A DNA stretch of 34,119 nucleotides from positions 1-34,119 of the forward strand of contig JACPKW010000003.1 in assembly GCA_016186825.1 (NCBI GenBank), written 5' to 3'. The DNA is from Candidatus Giovannonibacteria bacterium. GTDB lineage: Bacteria > Patescibacteriota > Minisyncoccia > JACPKW01 > UBA11713. The position numbers were made by a program, and so were the translations under genes. This document shows, piece after piece, positions 1-7,642 of the stretch (position 1 is the stretch's first letter; every line of letters starts with the position of its first letter). The notes beneath the pieces are model-generated. The model was given only the letters and a program-made list of their open reading frames with translations, was not told where the DNA came from and ran no database searches.

Positions 1-90
1 TTTGGTGAAGACATTTAAAACTTTATCGGCTTCTCCCGTATCAAAGTAGCTCAAAATTATTCCTTCAGTTTGGTATAGCCCGTTTGCCAT
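1..90 (-). CDS. recO: DNA repair protein RecO, N-terminal part only (runs off the window)
   Basis: Thirty codons read leftward from an ATG at position 90 to the window edge. The peptide begins MANGLYQTEGIILSYFDTGE and continues ADKVLNVFTK. This matches the start of RecO, whose OB-fold opens with a T-E-G-I-V-L stretch followed by a G-E-x-D motif and an L-x-x-F-T-K/R strand. RecO loads RecA onto SSB-coated single strands in the RecFOR pathway. No Shine-Dalgarno is visible; a TAAAAT hexamer (101-106, minus) lies 10 nt before the ATG, so the message may have almost no leader. The rest of the gene is outside the window, so completeness cannot be judged. The upstream zinc-ribbon gene ends 55 bp away. 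Confidence 0.8.
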   Translation of the reverse strand, partial: MANGLYQTEGIILSYFDTGEADKVLNVFTK

Positions 91-145
91 TTTTGCCTAA
101 ATTTTAAATTGAACGGATTATTAAATAATCAATTGCCTTTTTACT

Positions 146-1855
146 TTAAATGACTTCATTTTGATAACATTTTTTGCAGTAAACAATCGGGGCTTCTTCT
201 TTGGTGTATTTCGTCTGGAAAGTGGCGCCGCATTTATCGCAGATCCGCTCAATCAAGCGCAGATTTCTCACCCAGATATTAAATTTCTCCTGAATTCGGC
301 AGAAGGGGCATTGTCGCGGTAGTGGCAGATTCCTTTCGCGCAGGAATTTCAATTCCATCGGAATTACTCGAAAGCCTCGCTCGCATTTATTGCACCCGAT
401 TACTTCATCCAGAATCGAATCCGGTGCATCCTTGATATGATCCGGCAAATTCTCTGCCGGAATTGTCACACTATAAGTTTTTATCTCCGGCTCCTTCCAT
501 TTGTATCCATTTGCTTCAACTTCTTCTTTCGACATCGGGAAAAAGTTTGAGGCAATTGTTTCGTTATACGCAAAAGGAGAAAGCTCAATCGGGAAAAACT
601 CGCCGTATTTATATATTCTTCCTTTTTTATCCACGTACGGCATCTCACTCATATGTTGGATTATTTTTAGGCGTAATTTCTCGTATTCTTCTTTTTCATA
701 TCGTTTATTTAAAATAATATAATCGCCTTTTTTTACGGAAACACAGCCAAAATGATTAGAACCTCCTGTAGAAAGCTTGCAATATTCAGCGTTTACAAGC
801 CCTAAGCCTGATTCGTTGCAAAATTTTAATCCACTTGCCTGTTCGCCAACATTAGAACACTCATATGATAACGATAAATTATCTCCCCAACTTGATATGT
901 CATAACAATCTTTAATTGGGGGATTTGGCATTAGAAACAAAAATTTACTATCTTCAGCTCCGACAACTTCAAAACATTGTTGACAATTTTTTGATTGAAA
1001 AAAATGGCTGCCTGAAGAATTGACCGACATCTCCTCCTCCACTGGCTTAGGCGGAAATAATTTCCAATGATCCTCTGCTAATTTCTGAATTTCCTTATAT
1101 GTTTTAAACGATCCAAGATTCCATTTCTTTATTTCTTCAAAATATTTTTCTCCGGAATAGGGCTTATTAAAAATGTGGAATTTTTTATTTCTTAAGTTTG
1201 CAGATGCAAAACAATTTTGACAATTGAATGAATCCTTTAAAAAGAAGCAGTCAATGCAATTTACGACTTGGCTTCTGCTCCCGACGCAGCGGCTGTCTTT
1301 ATATGAATGCATAGAATCATAGCAAAGCTCACAAGATATTATTGCAGAAGAATCCAAAATTTCATTGCAATGATCAACGTAAAAACCGTAAGCCGAATTT
1401 TCCGTATACCCCGCATGAAAAAGGAGATATGAACTTTTAATATCGCCAGCATGATTATTCCAGGGAGACGTCTTCATGGTTTGGATGTCTATGGATAACC
1501 CTAAAAGGGGAACTTTATGCCAAAGTTCTTGGAATTGCTCAAAAAATGGGCGTGAGAAATCATAATCTCTCCCGTAATCAAACCCGCTCCACTCATCAGA
1601 CCACCAACATGGGGGGCAGTACACTGCATACGGAGAATCCGGCGCATACATAGAGATCGTTTCTTGCTTACAAAGATCACATTTTCTTTGATACAAATTA
1701 AAAATATTAAAAAAAGCGAGCCTTCGCTGCAAACGGCACTCCGGACAAAAAGTCGGCGGGGGGACTTGTATCTTTTCGTAAAATTTAAAATCCGAAGCGT
1801 CTATTTCAAATTCGCATTTGCAATTCTGACAGGCTCGTTTTTCAGAATTAGCCAT
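146..1855 (-). CDS. Cys-rich protein with zinc-ribbon pairs at both ends (family copy 1)
   Basis: A 569-aa protein with no assigned function. The N-terminus has two zinc-ribbon-like units: C9-x2-C12 with C37-x2-C40, and C59-x2-C62 with C80-x2-C83. The last 80 residues repeat the same layout in the same order (C-x2-C, then CPFCR, then CDKCG, then VYCKKCY), so the protein is capped by two copies of one module. Between them lies a Cys/Asn/Ser/Tyr-rich region of about 330 residues with short irregular repeats, suggesting a solenoid. Twice this reaches a conserved F/I-N-K-x-Y segment followed by a charged helix (residues near 230 and 385). There is no signal peptide or membrane segment. A paralogue lies at 17828-19615, and a 5' fragment of a third member sits directly upstream. 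I recall similar CPR proteins carrying the unconvincing label CaiB/BaiF. No SD precedes the ATG. Zinc binding is inferred from Cys spacing; any role in nucleic-acid or protein binding is a guess. Confidence 0.75.
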   Translation of the reverse strand: MANSEKRACQNCKCEFEIDASDFKFYEKIQVPPPTFCPECRLQRRLAFFNIFNLYQRKCDLCKQETISMYAPDSPYAVYCPPCWWSDEWSGFDYGRDYDFSRPFFEQFQELWHKVPLLGLSIDIQTMKTSPWNNHAGDIKSSYLLFHAGYTENSAYGFYVDHCNEILDSSAIISCELCYDSMHSYKDSRCVGSRSQVVNCIDCFFLKDSFNCQNCFASANLRNKKFHIFNKPYSGEKYFEEIKKWNLGSFKTYKEIQKLAEDHWKLFPPKPVEEEMSVNSSGSHFFQSKNCQQCFEVVGAEDSKFLFLMPNPPIKDCYDISSWGDNLSLSYECSNVGEQASGLKFCNESGLGLVNAEYCKLSTGGSNHFGCVSVKKGDYIILNKRYEKEEYEKLRLKIIQHMSEMPYVDKKGRIYKYGEFFPIELSPFAYNETIASNFFPMSKEEVEANGYKWKEPEIKTYSVTIPAENLPDHIKDAPDSILDEVIGCNKCERGFRVIPMELKFLRERNLPLPRQCPFCRIQEKFNIWVRNLRLIERICDKCGATFQTKYTKEEAPIVYCKKCYQNEVI

Positions 1856-1859
1856 ATAT

Positions 1860-1970
1860 TTAATTTAGAGCAAGCGAAGTCCAGCACCAAGCTTTGCTTT
1901 GGTGCTGTGGCTCCGGCTCAATCGTGAACTCTTTTTTACAGTTTTGGCAAATTTTTTGCTCCTCTGGCAT
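1860..1970 (-). pseudogene. 5' fragment of a third zinc-ribbon family member
   Basis: A 36-codon reading frame starts with ATG at 1968-1970, one base after the ileS stop, and ends with TAA at 1860-1862. Its first 20 residues, MPEEQKICQNCKKEFTIEPE, match the start of the protein at 17828-19615 (MSPQTKICQNCKNQFTIEPE). The DNA is also close, for example TGCCAAAACTGTAAAAA in both. Homology stops abruptly after codon 20; the remaining 16 codons run through a hairpin (1882-1907) and resemble nothing in the family. It is less like the gene immediately downstream than like the distant copy. I read it as the remnant of a member cut down by recombination or insertion. It could still be translated as a one-knuckle peptide. 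Confidence 0.6.
1882..1907. repeat. Perfect 9-bp inverted repeat (hairpin)
   Basis: CAGCACCAA (1882-1890) and TTGGTGCTG (1899-1907) are exact reverse complements separated by 8 nt. The hairpin lies where homology of the zinc-ribbon fragment ends, between ileS and the next gene. There is no T-tract on either side, so it is more likely a small palindromic insert than an intrinsic terminator. Confidence 0.6.
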
Positions 1971-1971
1971 T

Positions 1972-4900
1972 TTATTTTTCTATCCCGATTTGCATTTGAG
2001 AATCATCAAGTTTTATTTCTTTCTGACTCCCAGCCTTGCCGGAAAATTTAAGTTCGGAAATGTTGATTTCTTTTTTTATAAGCGCGGAATTTTTTTTGAG
2101 AATTTTTTCAATTTCTTTCGGGGCATTTACCGAGAGCATAACTTTATCCTGCGGCTTCAATTTGAGTTCCTTACGGAAATCCTGAACTTGCCTGATAAAT
2201 TCGCGCACAATCCCTTCTTCTTTGAGATCTGCGGTAATTTCCGTATTCAATTCAAAATCTTTTTCCAGTGTTTTATCGAATACAATCTTTTTGACGTTAA
2301 TTTCTCCCAAAATAAGTTCAACAAGTTCTTTACTTATTTCCTCCCCCTTAACTTTCAACATCGAAAGAGGCTGGCGGATTTTTATTCCCGCTTTCTGCCG
2401 CTCTTCCAAGCCACGCGACACAATCTCTCGGACTTTTCTCATATCCTCCAGAAGTTTATGGTTTATTTTTTTTAGTTCATAGTTCGGAAAATCTTCCAAG
2501 TGCACACTTTCCACCTTCCCTTCAAGCCCGTGATAAATTATCTCCGCGCTAAAAGGAATATACGGCGCCAATACCTTTGAGAGTTCCAACAATAAACGAC
2601 CAAAAACTTCCGAGCACTCTTTCGCCTCGCTTGAATTTTCCTTCATGTAAGAACGGATGCGCCTGATATGCCAGTGCGAAATATCATCAATTATAAAATT
2701 TTCGACCGTCCTCGCCGCTGAAACAACGTCATACTTATCGAGATTCTCTGTAATCTCGCTTAAAACTTTATTCCATTTCGCCAAAACCCATTTATTGATT
2801 ACTAATTTGGGGTTCATTAATTTTTCATTTTGATTTTTAAATTTTGAATTTACATTATATGTCTTCCAATACAAAAACGAGTTCCAGAGAATCATAAAAA
2901 ATCTTCTTTGAGCATCGCGGACATCTTCTTCTTTAAAAAGCTTCGGATCCCAGGGCTGATTGATTGTAAAAAAATACCAGCGCACCGGATCCGCTCCGTA
3001 TTTTTCCATCAAAGCCATTGGATCGACAATATTGCCGAGTGATTTGGACATCTTCTTTCCGTTTTTATCCAAAAGATGCCCTAAAGAAATAACATTCTTA
3101 TAAGGAGCTTTAAAACCCAAAAGTGTCCCCACGGCGAGGAGATTATAAAACCACCCGCGTGTTTGATCTACCGCTTCAACAATGTAATCTGCGGGGTATG
3201 GAAGTTTTTTCTTAGGCTTGCCTGGAGCGAAGTCGAAAGGCCAGTTCTCTGATGCAAACGGCATCGCACCAGAATCAAACCAGACGTCCACAACTTCCAA
3301 AACGCGCCGCATCTCGCCCCCGCACCCGCCAGCAGACGGATCACATTTCAATTGGATTTCATCAATATACGGCTTATGCAAATCGAGCTCGCCTTCATTA
3401 TTGTATGGCCAGTTGTGAAAACGAATCTTGTTAAATTGATTTGGATAAAAAGCGCGAGCTCCTTTTTCGTAATCTTTTTCAGAAAGGGCATCATGCGCGC
3501 CAAAAAAGACAAAAGCTGGTACGCCATGGGTTAAAATTAAAATCTTTTTCCCGCGATGCTTCCTCACAATTTCCAAAACGGCTTTCATGACCCGCGCGCG
3601 CACTTCTCTGTAATTTTCCGCACCTTCAGGTTTTTTATAAAAGTGTTCTTCAAAACTTGAAAATCTGCTATTGAATCCGCCTTGTCCATCAAACGCTGGA
3701 CCAACTAATTGATCATAGAGTTCCGGAATAATTTCAATATTAGAAACCCCGATTTCTTTTCCCACAATTTCTGCGGTTTGTTTTGCCCGAAGTGATGGAG
3801 ATGAAATAATCACTTCAATTTTTTCTTTTTTTAGTTTTTTCGCCGATTCTTGGGCGTCTTTTCTCCCTTTAGCAGTCAAGAAAGCGGCGGAGTCGGTTTC
3901 CGGAGATACCGCCCAGGTATCAGAAATATTATGCACAGCTTCGGCATGCCGCATGACAATAAGATCCGTGGGATTCGGATCTAACGCATCCATCTCCGAA
4001 AGAGACCCTGGAACTTTTATAGATTTGCACTTCTCGCATCTCCAAACCGGCAACGGAGTCCCCCAATAGCGTTCGCGCGAAAACGCCCAGTTTTTCTTTT
4101 CTTTCAGCCATTCGCCGAAGCGCCCGTCCTTAATGTGCTCGGGATGCCAATTGATCTCCTGATTATTTTTTATCAACTCTTCGCGCCTCGCATTAACATC
4201 CACCCACCAGGCCTTTCTCACAAAGTACATCAACGGATTTTTACAACGCCAGCAAAACGGATAATCATGTTCGTATTTTTCTTTTTTATAAAGCAGCGCG
4301 CGCGCGCTTAAATCTTCCATAATCATAGAATCGGCTTTTTTGAACCATGTTTTATCCCACGCATTTTTCGGAGTTTGCATAAGCCCGTCTGCATCTGTTG
4401 TGATAAGGACGGGCAAATCATCTTTTTTTGAAATTTGAAAATCGTCTTCACCAAAAGCCGGCGCAATATGGACAATCCCCGAACCGTCTTGTGTCGAAAC
4501 GAAACCGCCAAGTACTGCGTGATACGGCGCGGAGTTCGGATATAAACTTTCATATTCAACGCCCTCAAAACTCGCTCCCTTAGCGCGATTGATAATTTTA
4601 TACGGCCCGTCGAGAACGCTAAGCCGCGCTTCAGCCAAAATCAGCCATTCCTCGGGATATTTTTCGAGTTCAACCGTGACGTATTCAGTTTCTGGATTCA
4701 GCGCAAGCGCGACATTTCCAGGGAGCGTCCAAGGAGTAGTTGTCCAAACCAAAAAATAGGCACGTTTCCTGCCTTTTTCTTCCCCTTTCAACTGAAATTT
4801 AATATAAACGGAATCTTCTTTTATCTTTTCATATCCCTGCGCAAGCTCATGGGAGGAAAGCGCCGTCCCGCAGCGCGCGCACCACGGAACTACCTTGTAA

Positions 4901-5475
4901 TCTTCGTAAAGCAGTTTGCTGACTGAAAAATTTTTTATAATCGCCCATAGCGATTCAATATAAGAATTTTCATAGGTGATATAGGGGTGTTCCATATCAA
5001 TCCAAAAACCCATGCGATCTGTCAGCTTTTCCCAAAGTTCTTTGTATTCCCAAACGGACTGGCGGCATTTTTTGTTAAATTCGGCGATGCCGTATTTTTC
5101 AATATCTTTTTTGCTTTTGAGTCCGAGTTTTTTTTCGACTTCAACTTCTACGGGAAGCCCGTGCGTGTCCCAACCGGCTCGGCGCGGCACGTGAAAACCG
5201 CGCATAGTTTTATAGCGAAGAATAATATCTTTGAATGACCGCGCCTCAACGTGGTGCGTGCCAGGCATGCCGTTTGCAGTTGGGGGTCCTTCAAAAAACG
5301 CAAAGCGTTTTTTGCCCTGAGCTTGCCGAAGGGCAACCGACTTTTCAAAAATATTATTTTCTTTCCAAAACAAAAGAATCTCCTCTTCAGCCCGAGGAGA
5401 CAACTCACTGTATTTAAATTTATCCGTTTTTGCGGACACGCCTGCCTTTTCGACAGGGCCTTTCTCATCGGCCAT
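1972..5475 (-). CDS. ileS: Isoleucyl-tRNA synthetase (IleRS2 type) with inserted histidine-phosphatase domain
   Basis: A 1167-aa class I synthetase charging tRNA-Ile. The catalytic core has PPTANG and the signature GTHH (residues 72-75) in place of HIGH, an editing (CP1) domain at about 200-390, KMSKS at 808-812, and the WFDSGAMPF and DQTRGWFY blocks. The end is the usual helical anticodon-binding region. The DLHKPYID segment marks the eukaryote-like IleRS2 branch. Between the two halves of the zinc-binding insert (CEKCK near 480 and CGG near 718) sits an extra domain of about 190 residues, roughly 503-690. It has a phosphoglycerate-mutase-like start (LIVMRHAE, catalytic His at 510), ISSPSLRAKQTA, and a second His in LTHG (648-651). 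That is a histidine phosphatase fold; activity is unproven. The N-terminal linker and the core also carry short palindromic inserts. There is no SD before the ATG. The zinc-ribbon fragment starts one base past the stop. Confidence 0.97.
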   Translation of the reverse strand: MADEKGPVEKAGVSAKTDKFKYSELSPRAEEEILLFWKENNIFEKSVALRQAQGKKRFAFFEGPPTANGMPGTHHVEARSFKDIILRYKTMRGFHVPRRAGWDTHGLPVEVEVEKKLGLKSKKDIEKYGIAEFNKKCRQSVWEYKELWEKLTDRMGFWIDMEHPYITYENSYIESLWAIIKNFSVSKLLYEDYKVVPWCARCGTALSSHELAQGYEKIKEDSVYIKFQLKGEEKGRKRAYFLVWTTTPWTLPGNVALALNPETEYVTVELEKYPEEWLILAEARLSVLDGPYKIINRAKGASFEGVEYESLYPNSAPYHAVLGGFVSTQDGSGIVHIAPAFGEDDFQISKKDDLPVLITTDADGLMQTPKNAWDKTWFKKADSMIMEDLSARALLYKKEKYEHDYPFCWRCKNPLMYFVRKAWWVDVNARREELIKNNQEINWHPEHIKDGRFGEWLKEKKNWAFSRERYWGTPLPVWRCEKCKSIKVPGSLSEMDALDPNPTDLIVMRHAEAVHNISDTWAVSPETDSAAFLTAKGRKDAQESAKKLKKEKIEVIISSPSLRAKQTAEIVGKEIGVSNIEIIPELYDQLVGPAFDGQGGFNSRFSSFEEHFYKKPEGAENYREVRARVMKAVLEIVRKHRGKKILILTHGVPAFVFFGAHDALSEKDYEKGARAFYPNQFNKIRFHNWPYNNEGELDLHKPYIDEIQLKCDPSAGGCGGEMRRVLEVVDVWFDSGAMPFASENWPFDFAPGKPKKKLPYPADYIVEAVDQTRGWFYNLLAVGTLLGFKAPYKNVISLGHLLDKNGKKMSKSLGNIVDPMALMEKYGADPVRWYFFTINQPWDPKLFKEEDVRDAQRRFFMILWNSFLYWKTYNVNSKFKNQNEKLMNPKLVINKWVLAKWNKVLSEITENLDKYDVVSAARTVENFIIDDISHWHIRRIRSYMKENSSEAKECSEVFGRLLLELSKVLAPYIPFSAEIIYHGLEGKVESVHLEDFPNYELKKINHKLLEDMRKVREIVSRGLEERQKAGIKIRQPLSMLKVKGEEISKELVELILGEINVKKIVFDKTLEKDFELNTEITADLKEEGIVREFIRQVQDFRKELKLKPQDKVMLSVNAPKEIEKILKKNSALIKKEINISELKFSGKAGSQKEIKLDDSQMQIGIEK
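3220..3241. repeat. Short palindromic insert within ileS
   Basis: GCCT at 3220-3223 and AGGC at 3238-3241 bracket GGAGCGAAGTCGAA. This resembles the widespread repeat of the form CCCTGAGC-x-GTCGAAGGG. It encodes FDFAPGK in a place where other IleRS proteins have variable sequence, so it looks like an in-frame insertion. Confidence 0.45.
5312..5336. repeat. Palindromic repeat inserted in frame near the ileS 5' end
   Basis: TTGCCCT (5312-5318) and AGGGCAA (5330-5336) are exact reverse complements around an 11-nt loop, GAGCTTGCCGA. It encodes the LRQAQGK stretch just before the conserved FFEGPPTANG block. A weaker relative (GCCTTTTCGACAGGGC) lies at 5444-5459 in the first codons of the same gene. 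Confidence 0.6.
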
Positions 5476-5510
5476 AAAAAAATATTAACAAAAAAATCTA
5501 TAAAAGCAAA

Positions 5511-5544
5511 GATTCCCTGTATCGGTAGACCGATACAGGGAATC
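5511..5544 (-). terminator. Strong intrinsic terminator of the 278-aa orphan gene
   Basis: Two 16-bp arms, 5511-5526 and 5529-5544, are perfect reverse complements. The hairpin starts 2 nt after the stop codon of the upstream gene. On the minus strand it is followed by a T-rich run (TTTGCTTTTATAGATTTTTTT). This separates the orphan gene from ileS, although ileS begins only 35 bp further on. Confidence 0.85.
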
Positions 5545-5546
5545 AA

Positions 5547-6383
5547 TTAACGCTCGACACTTCTGATAAGCTCTTTTTTAAGAGCTGGAAATAGACACTC
5601 ATCATCTACTACCAGCCCTTCAACCAATTCGGCAAAGCCCTCCCAACCACCTGCTCCCATATAAAGATAAGGCAAGAGAGGACCTCTCGTACTTTTCAGC
5701 ATGGTGCCAAAGTATATTCGGCCTTCTGTGAATTTTTTTGGGAAAAAGTTTTTGTTTCCTAAAACAATAGTATGCATTTCTTCCCAAATACGGCAATCAA
5801 AAAGAAACTTGCCGCTTTTTTCAACTTCTGCCACAAAAGACAAAAAAGCGGGAACCGTGAGCGTAGTCACGCGATTTGAAATCATGAGCAATTCAGTCTC
5901 TTCCAAATCGATTTCAACCAGATCACTTCTCGTTATTGGATGGCACGGCTGTAACGAAAAGTAACTTAAAGGCTTGGCATAATCGATTCGTATGAGACAT
6001 TGCCCTCCTTTCTCCTTAATATCCGGAAGCAGGACAGGGGATAACGGCCTGAGCAAATCGGATAATTTTGTAAAATCGTCACCCGGGAGAAAATATAGCA
6101 GCGAAAAATTATACCTTAGCCACGTTCTCGTTTCTTCATCTAGGCCCGAGGGGGAAAGTAGCTCCTGAACCCTCGAATCAAAGGCCGCAAGAACCGCTGG
6201 AGAAGGCTTTGGGGCCGGGTCGGCCGCGCAAAGATTGCCTGGGGATACTCTTTGCCATAATTCCGAAATGTCTAAGACACGCAGCAAACGAAGAAAGCCC
6301 AAAATTTCAATGGCTCTCCTCATTTCTTCATCATCTAACGAGCCCCTTAATTCCAGAAAACTTCTTTCAAGGCTATCTGCCAT
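5547..6383 (-). CDS. Orphan 278-aa protein of unknown function
   Basis: I do not recognise this protein. It appears soluble: no signal peptide, no membrane segment, Leu/Glu-rich helices in the first 130 residues, then a mixed region rich in hydrophobic strands. The middle has two Cys residues (QCLIR and QPCHP), and there is a Gly-rich stretch near the C-terminus (YMGAGGWEGF). Reality of the gene is supported by its full-length frame, a duplicated AGGAGG ribosome site directly upstream and a perfect terminator directly downstream. It stands alone between divergently oriented murI and co-oriented ileS. The strong SD contrasts with the neighbouring core genes, which have none. Confidence 0.8.
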   Translation of the reverse strand: MADSLERSFLELRGSLDDEEMRRAIEILGFLRLLRVLDISELWQRVSPGNLCAADPAPKPSPAVLAAFDSRVQELLSPSGLDEETRTWLRYNFSLLYFLPGDDFTKLSDLLRPLSPVLLPDIKEKGGQCLIRIDYAKPLSYFSLQPCHPITRSDLVEIDLEETELLMISNRVTTLTVPAFLSFVAEVEKSGKFLFDCRIWEEMHTIVLGNKNFFPKKFTEGRIYFGTMLKSTRGPLLPYLYMGAGGWEGFAELVEGLVVDDECLFPALKKELIRSVER

Positions 6384-6407
6384 AACTCCTCCTATAATTC
6401 CTCCTAT
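6384..6407 (-). promoter_or_regulatory. Tandem duplicated Shine-Dalgarno
   Basis: Two 12-bp units differing at one base (6384-6395 and 6396-6407) each give ATAGGAGGAxTT on the minus strand. They place one AGGAGG about 5 nt and another about 17 nt before the ATG. The nearer one has normal spacing; the outer one may act as a standby site. Confidence 0.8.
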
Positions 6408-6473
6408 AAACTAGGTTACAAAGAACATAGAATATAGTATGTCGAAGTTAAAAATAATACAACTTGAATAAAG

Positions 6474-6501
6474 TTGAATTCGTAGTTGAATTTTTTATGA
6501 T
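6474..6501 (+). promoter_or_regulatory. Candidate sigma-70-type promoter of murI
   Basis: TTGAAT (6474-6479) and TATGAT (6496-6501) are separated by 16 nt. Transcription would start near 6508, only a few bases before the murI ATG at 6512. The message would then be leaderless or nearly so, which fits the absence of an SD. Confidence 0.5.
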
Positions 6502-6511
6502 ATATTGGCTT

Positions 6512-7312
6512 ATGATTGGAGTTTTTGATTCGGGATATGGCGGGCTTACGGTATTTCGCGAGCTCGATAAGAAATTTCCAAAATACGATTTAATTTACTT
6601 CGGCGACAACTCCCGCGCGCCTTACGGTTCTCGCTCTCCGGAAACAATCTACGAATACACGTGCGAAGCGGTTGATTGGCTTTTTCGAAACGGATGCCAA
6701 CTTGTTATTTTGGCATGTAATACAGCATCCGCTGTTGCGCTTCGAAAAATCCAACAGGAATATTTGTCTGAAAACTTCTCCGAAAAACGTGTGCTTGGAG
6801 TTTTAATTCCGATTGCTGAAGAAATTGCACAAACAAACGGGAAGGAAACAATCGGCATTTTGGCTACTCCGGCCACAGTGGAATCCGGCGCTTATATTCG
6901 TGAAATAAAAAAAATCGATCCAGACGCAAACATTGTTCAAGCCGCCGCACCCTTGCTCGTTCCCATTATCGAGAGTGGTATGATATATCATAACAGTACA
7001 AAAGACATTATCAGAACCTATCTCGAGCCGTTAAAAAAAGAAAACATAAAAAATCTTGTTCTTGGATGCACACATTATCCCTTTATTAAACATTTAATCC
7101 AGGCAGAAATGCCGGATGCGAAAATTTTTGATTCGCCCTCAATAATTCCCGCATCGCTCGAAAATTATTTATCACGCCATCCGGAAATTGAAAATAAATT
7201 AACAACAAAACGCCAGAGGTGCTACATCACGACTGGCGATCCAAAAAGATTTTCAGAATTTGCAAAAAAATTTATTGGTCTAGAAATTTACGCAGAAAAG
7301 TTGTCCAAATAG
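6512..7312 (+). CDS. murI: Glutamate racemase
   Basis: Converts L-glutamate to D-glutamate for peptidoglycan. The frame opens further upstream at TTG 6464, but the family start IGVFDSGYGGLT follows the ATG at 6512, giving 266 aa, the normal size. Catalytic features are D-S-G at the N-terminus, YFGDNSRAPYG, the first catalytic Cys in LACNTASAVALR and the second in LGCTHYP. Stand-alone plus-strand gene between two minus-strand genes; its stop codon begins a hairpin. It indicates that this organism makes a D-Glu-containing wall. Confidence 0.95.
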   Translation: MIGVFDSGYGGLTVFRELDKKFPKYDLIYFGDNSRAPYGSRSPETIYEYTCEAVDWLFRNGCQLVILACNTASAVALRKIQQEYLSENFSEKRVLGVLIPIAEEIAQTNGKETIGILATPATVESGAYIREIKKIDPDANIVQAAAPLLVPIIESGMIYHNSTKDIIRTYLEPLKKENIKNLVLGCTHYPFIKHLIQAEMPDAKIFDSPSIIPASLENYLSRHPEIENKLTTKRQRCYITTGDPKRFSEFAKKFIGLEIYAEKLSK

Positions 7313-7345
7313 CAGAGAGCCCCGATACGAAAAAGGGACTCTGCT
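7311..7345. terminator. Hairpin after murI and downstream of the 62-aa gene
   Basis: AGCAGAG (7311-7317) pairs exactly with CTCTGCT (7339-7345), with a further CCC/GGG pairing inside. It lies between the converging ends of murI and the small minus-strand gene. T-tracts are weak on both sides, so shared terminator function is only probable. Confidence 0.5.
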
Positions 7346-7597
7346 TAGGAAGGCCTTTGATCAGTTGGTAAAATCATTTCTTGTCTTTGAGCCTGACCTC
7401 GTTCTCTCTGACAAAGACAAGCTCACAACCCTCCTCGAATTTTACACCCCAATCCAAAGTGCTGTCTTTTCGCACGATTTTTCCTCCTTCATCCTTCCGA
7501 ACGAAAAGATTGTTCAAGCCCCGCAAATTTTTGTTAGCAAGAACTTCATCGCCAATTTTCATAAAAATCCTCCTTTCTTTTGAACCTAGCCTTCCTA
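7345..7597. repeat. 10-bp inverted repeats bracketing the 62-aa gene
   Basis: TTAGGAAGGC at 7345-7354 and its exact reverse complement GCCTTCCTAA at 7588-7597 flank the small orphan gene and its ribosome site. This could be the ends of a tiny insertion cassette, but a 10-bp match over 250 bp can also arise by chance. Confidence 0.35.
7374..7562 (-). CDS. Small orphan protein, 62 aa, possible SH3-like fold
   Basis: A 62-residue basic protein that I cannot assign. It starts MKIGDEVLANKNLRGLNN and ends EVRLKDKK. The alternating hydrophobic strands and the opening K-x-G-D-E-V are reminiscent of small KOW or SH3-like barrels, but this is weak. The gene is supported by a consensus AAAGGAGG placed 6-7 nt before the ATG, with no overlap with neighbours. 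A 10-bp inverted repeat (7345-7354 and 7588-7597) brackets it. Confidence 0.65.
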   Translation of the reverse strand: MKIGDEVLANKNLRGLNNLFVRKDEGGKIVRKDSTLDWGVKFEEGCELVFVRENEVRLKDKK

Positions 7598-7642
7598 ATT
7601 TTTAGCCTAACACCGTGTTTGCAGAAGATGCAAGAGGAAATC

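Noticed and set aside
1894-2475. 193-codon plus-strand frame opposite ileS
   Set aside because: Phe-rich shadow of the conserved ileS 3' end, with no ribosome site or domain.
6977-6992. Sixteen bases identical to the centre of the palindrome at 19645-19664
   Set aside because: It lies within murI codons for S-G-M-I-Y-H and is not a full palindrome; a chance match in AT-rich DNA is likely.
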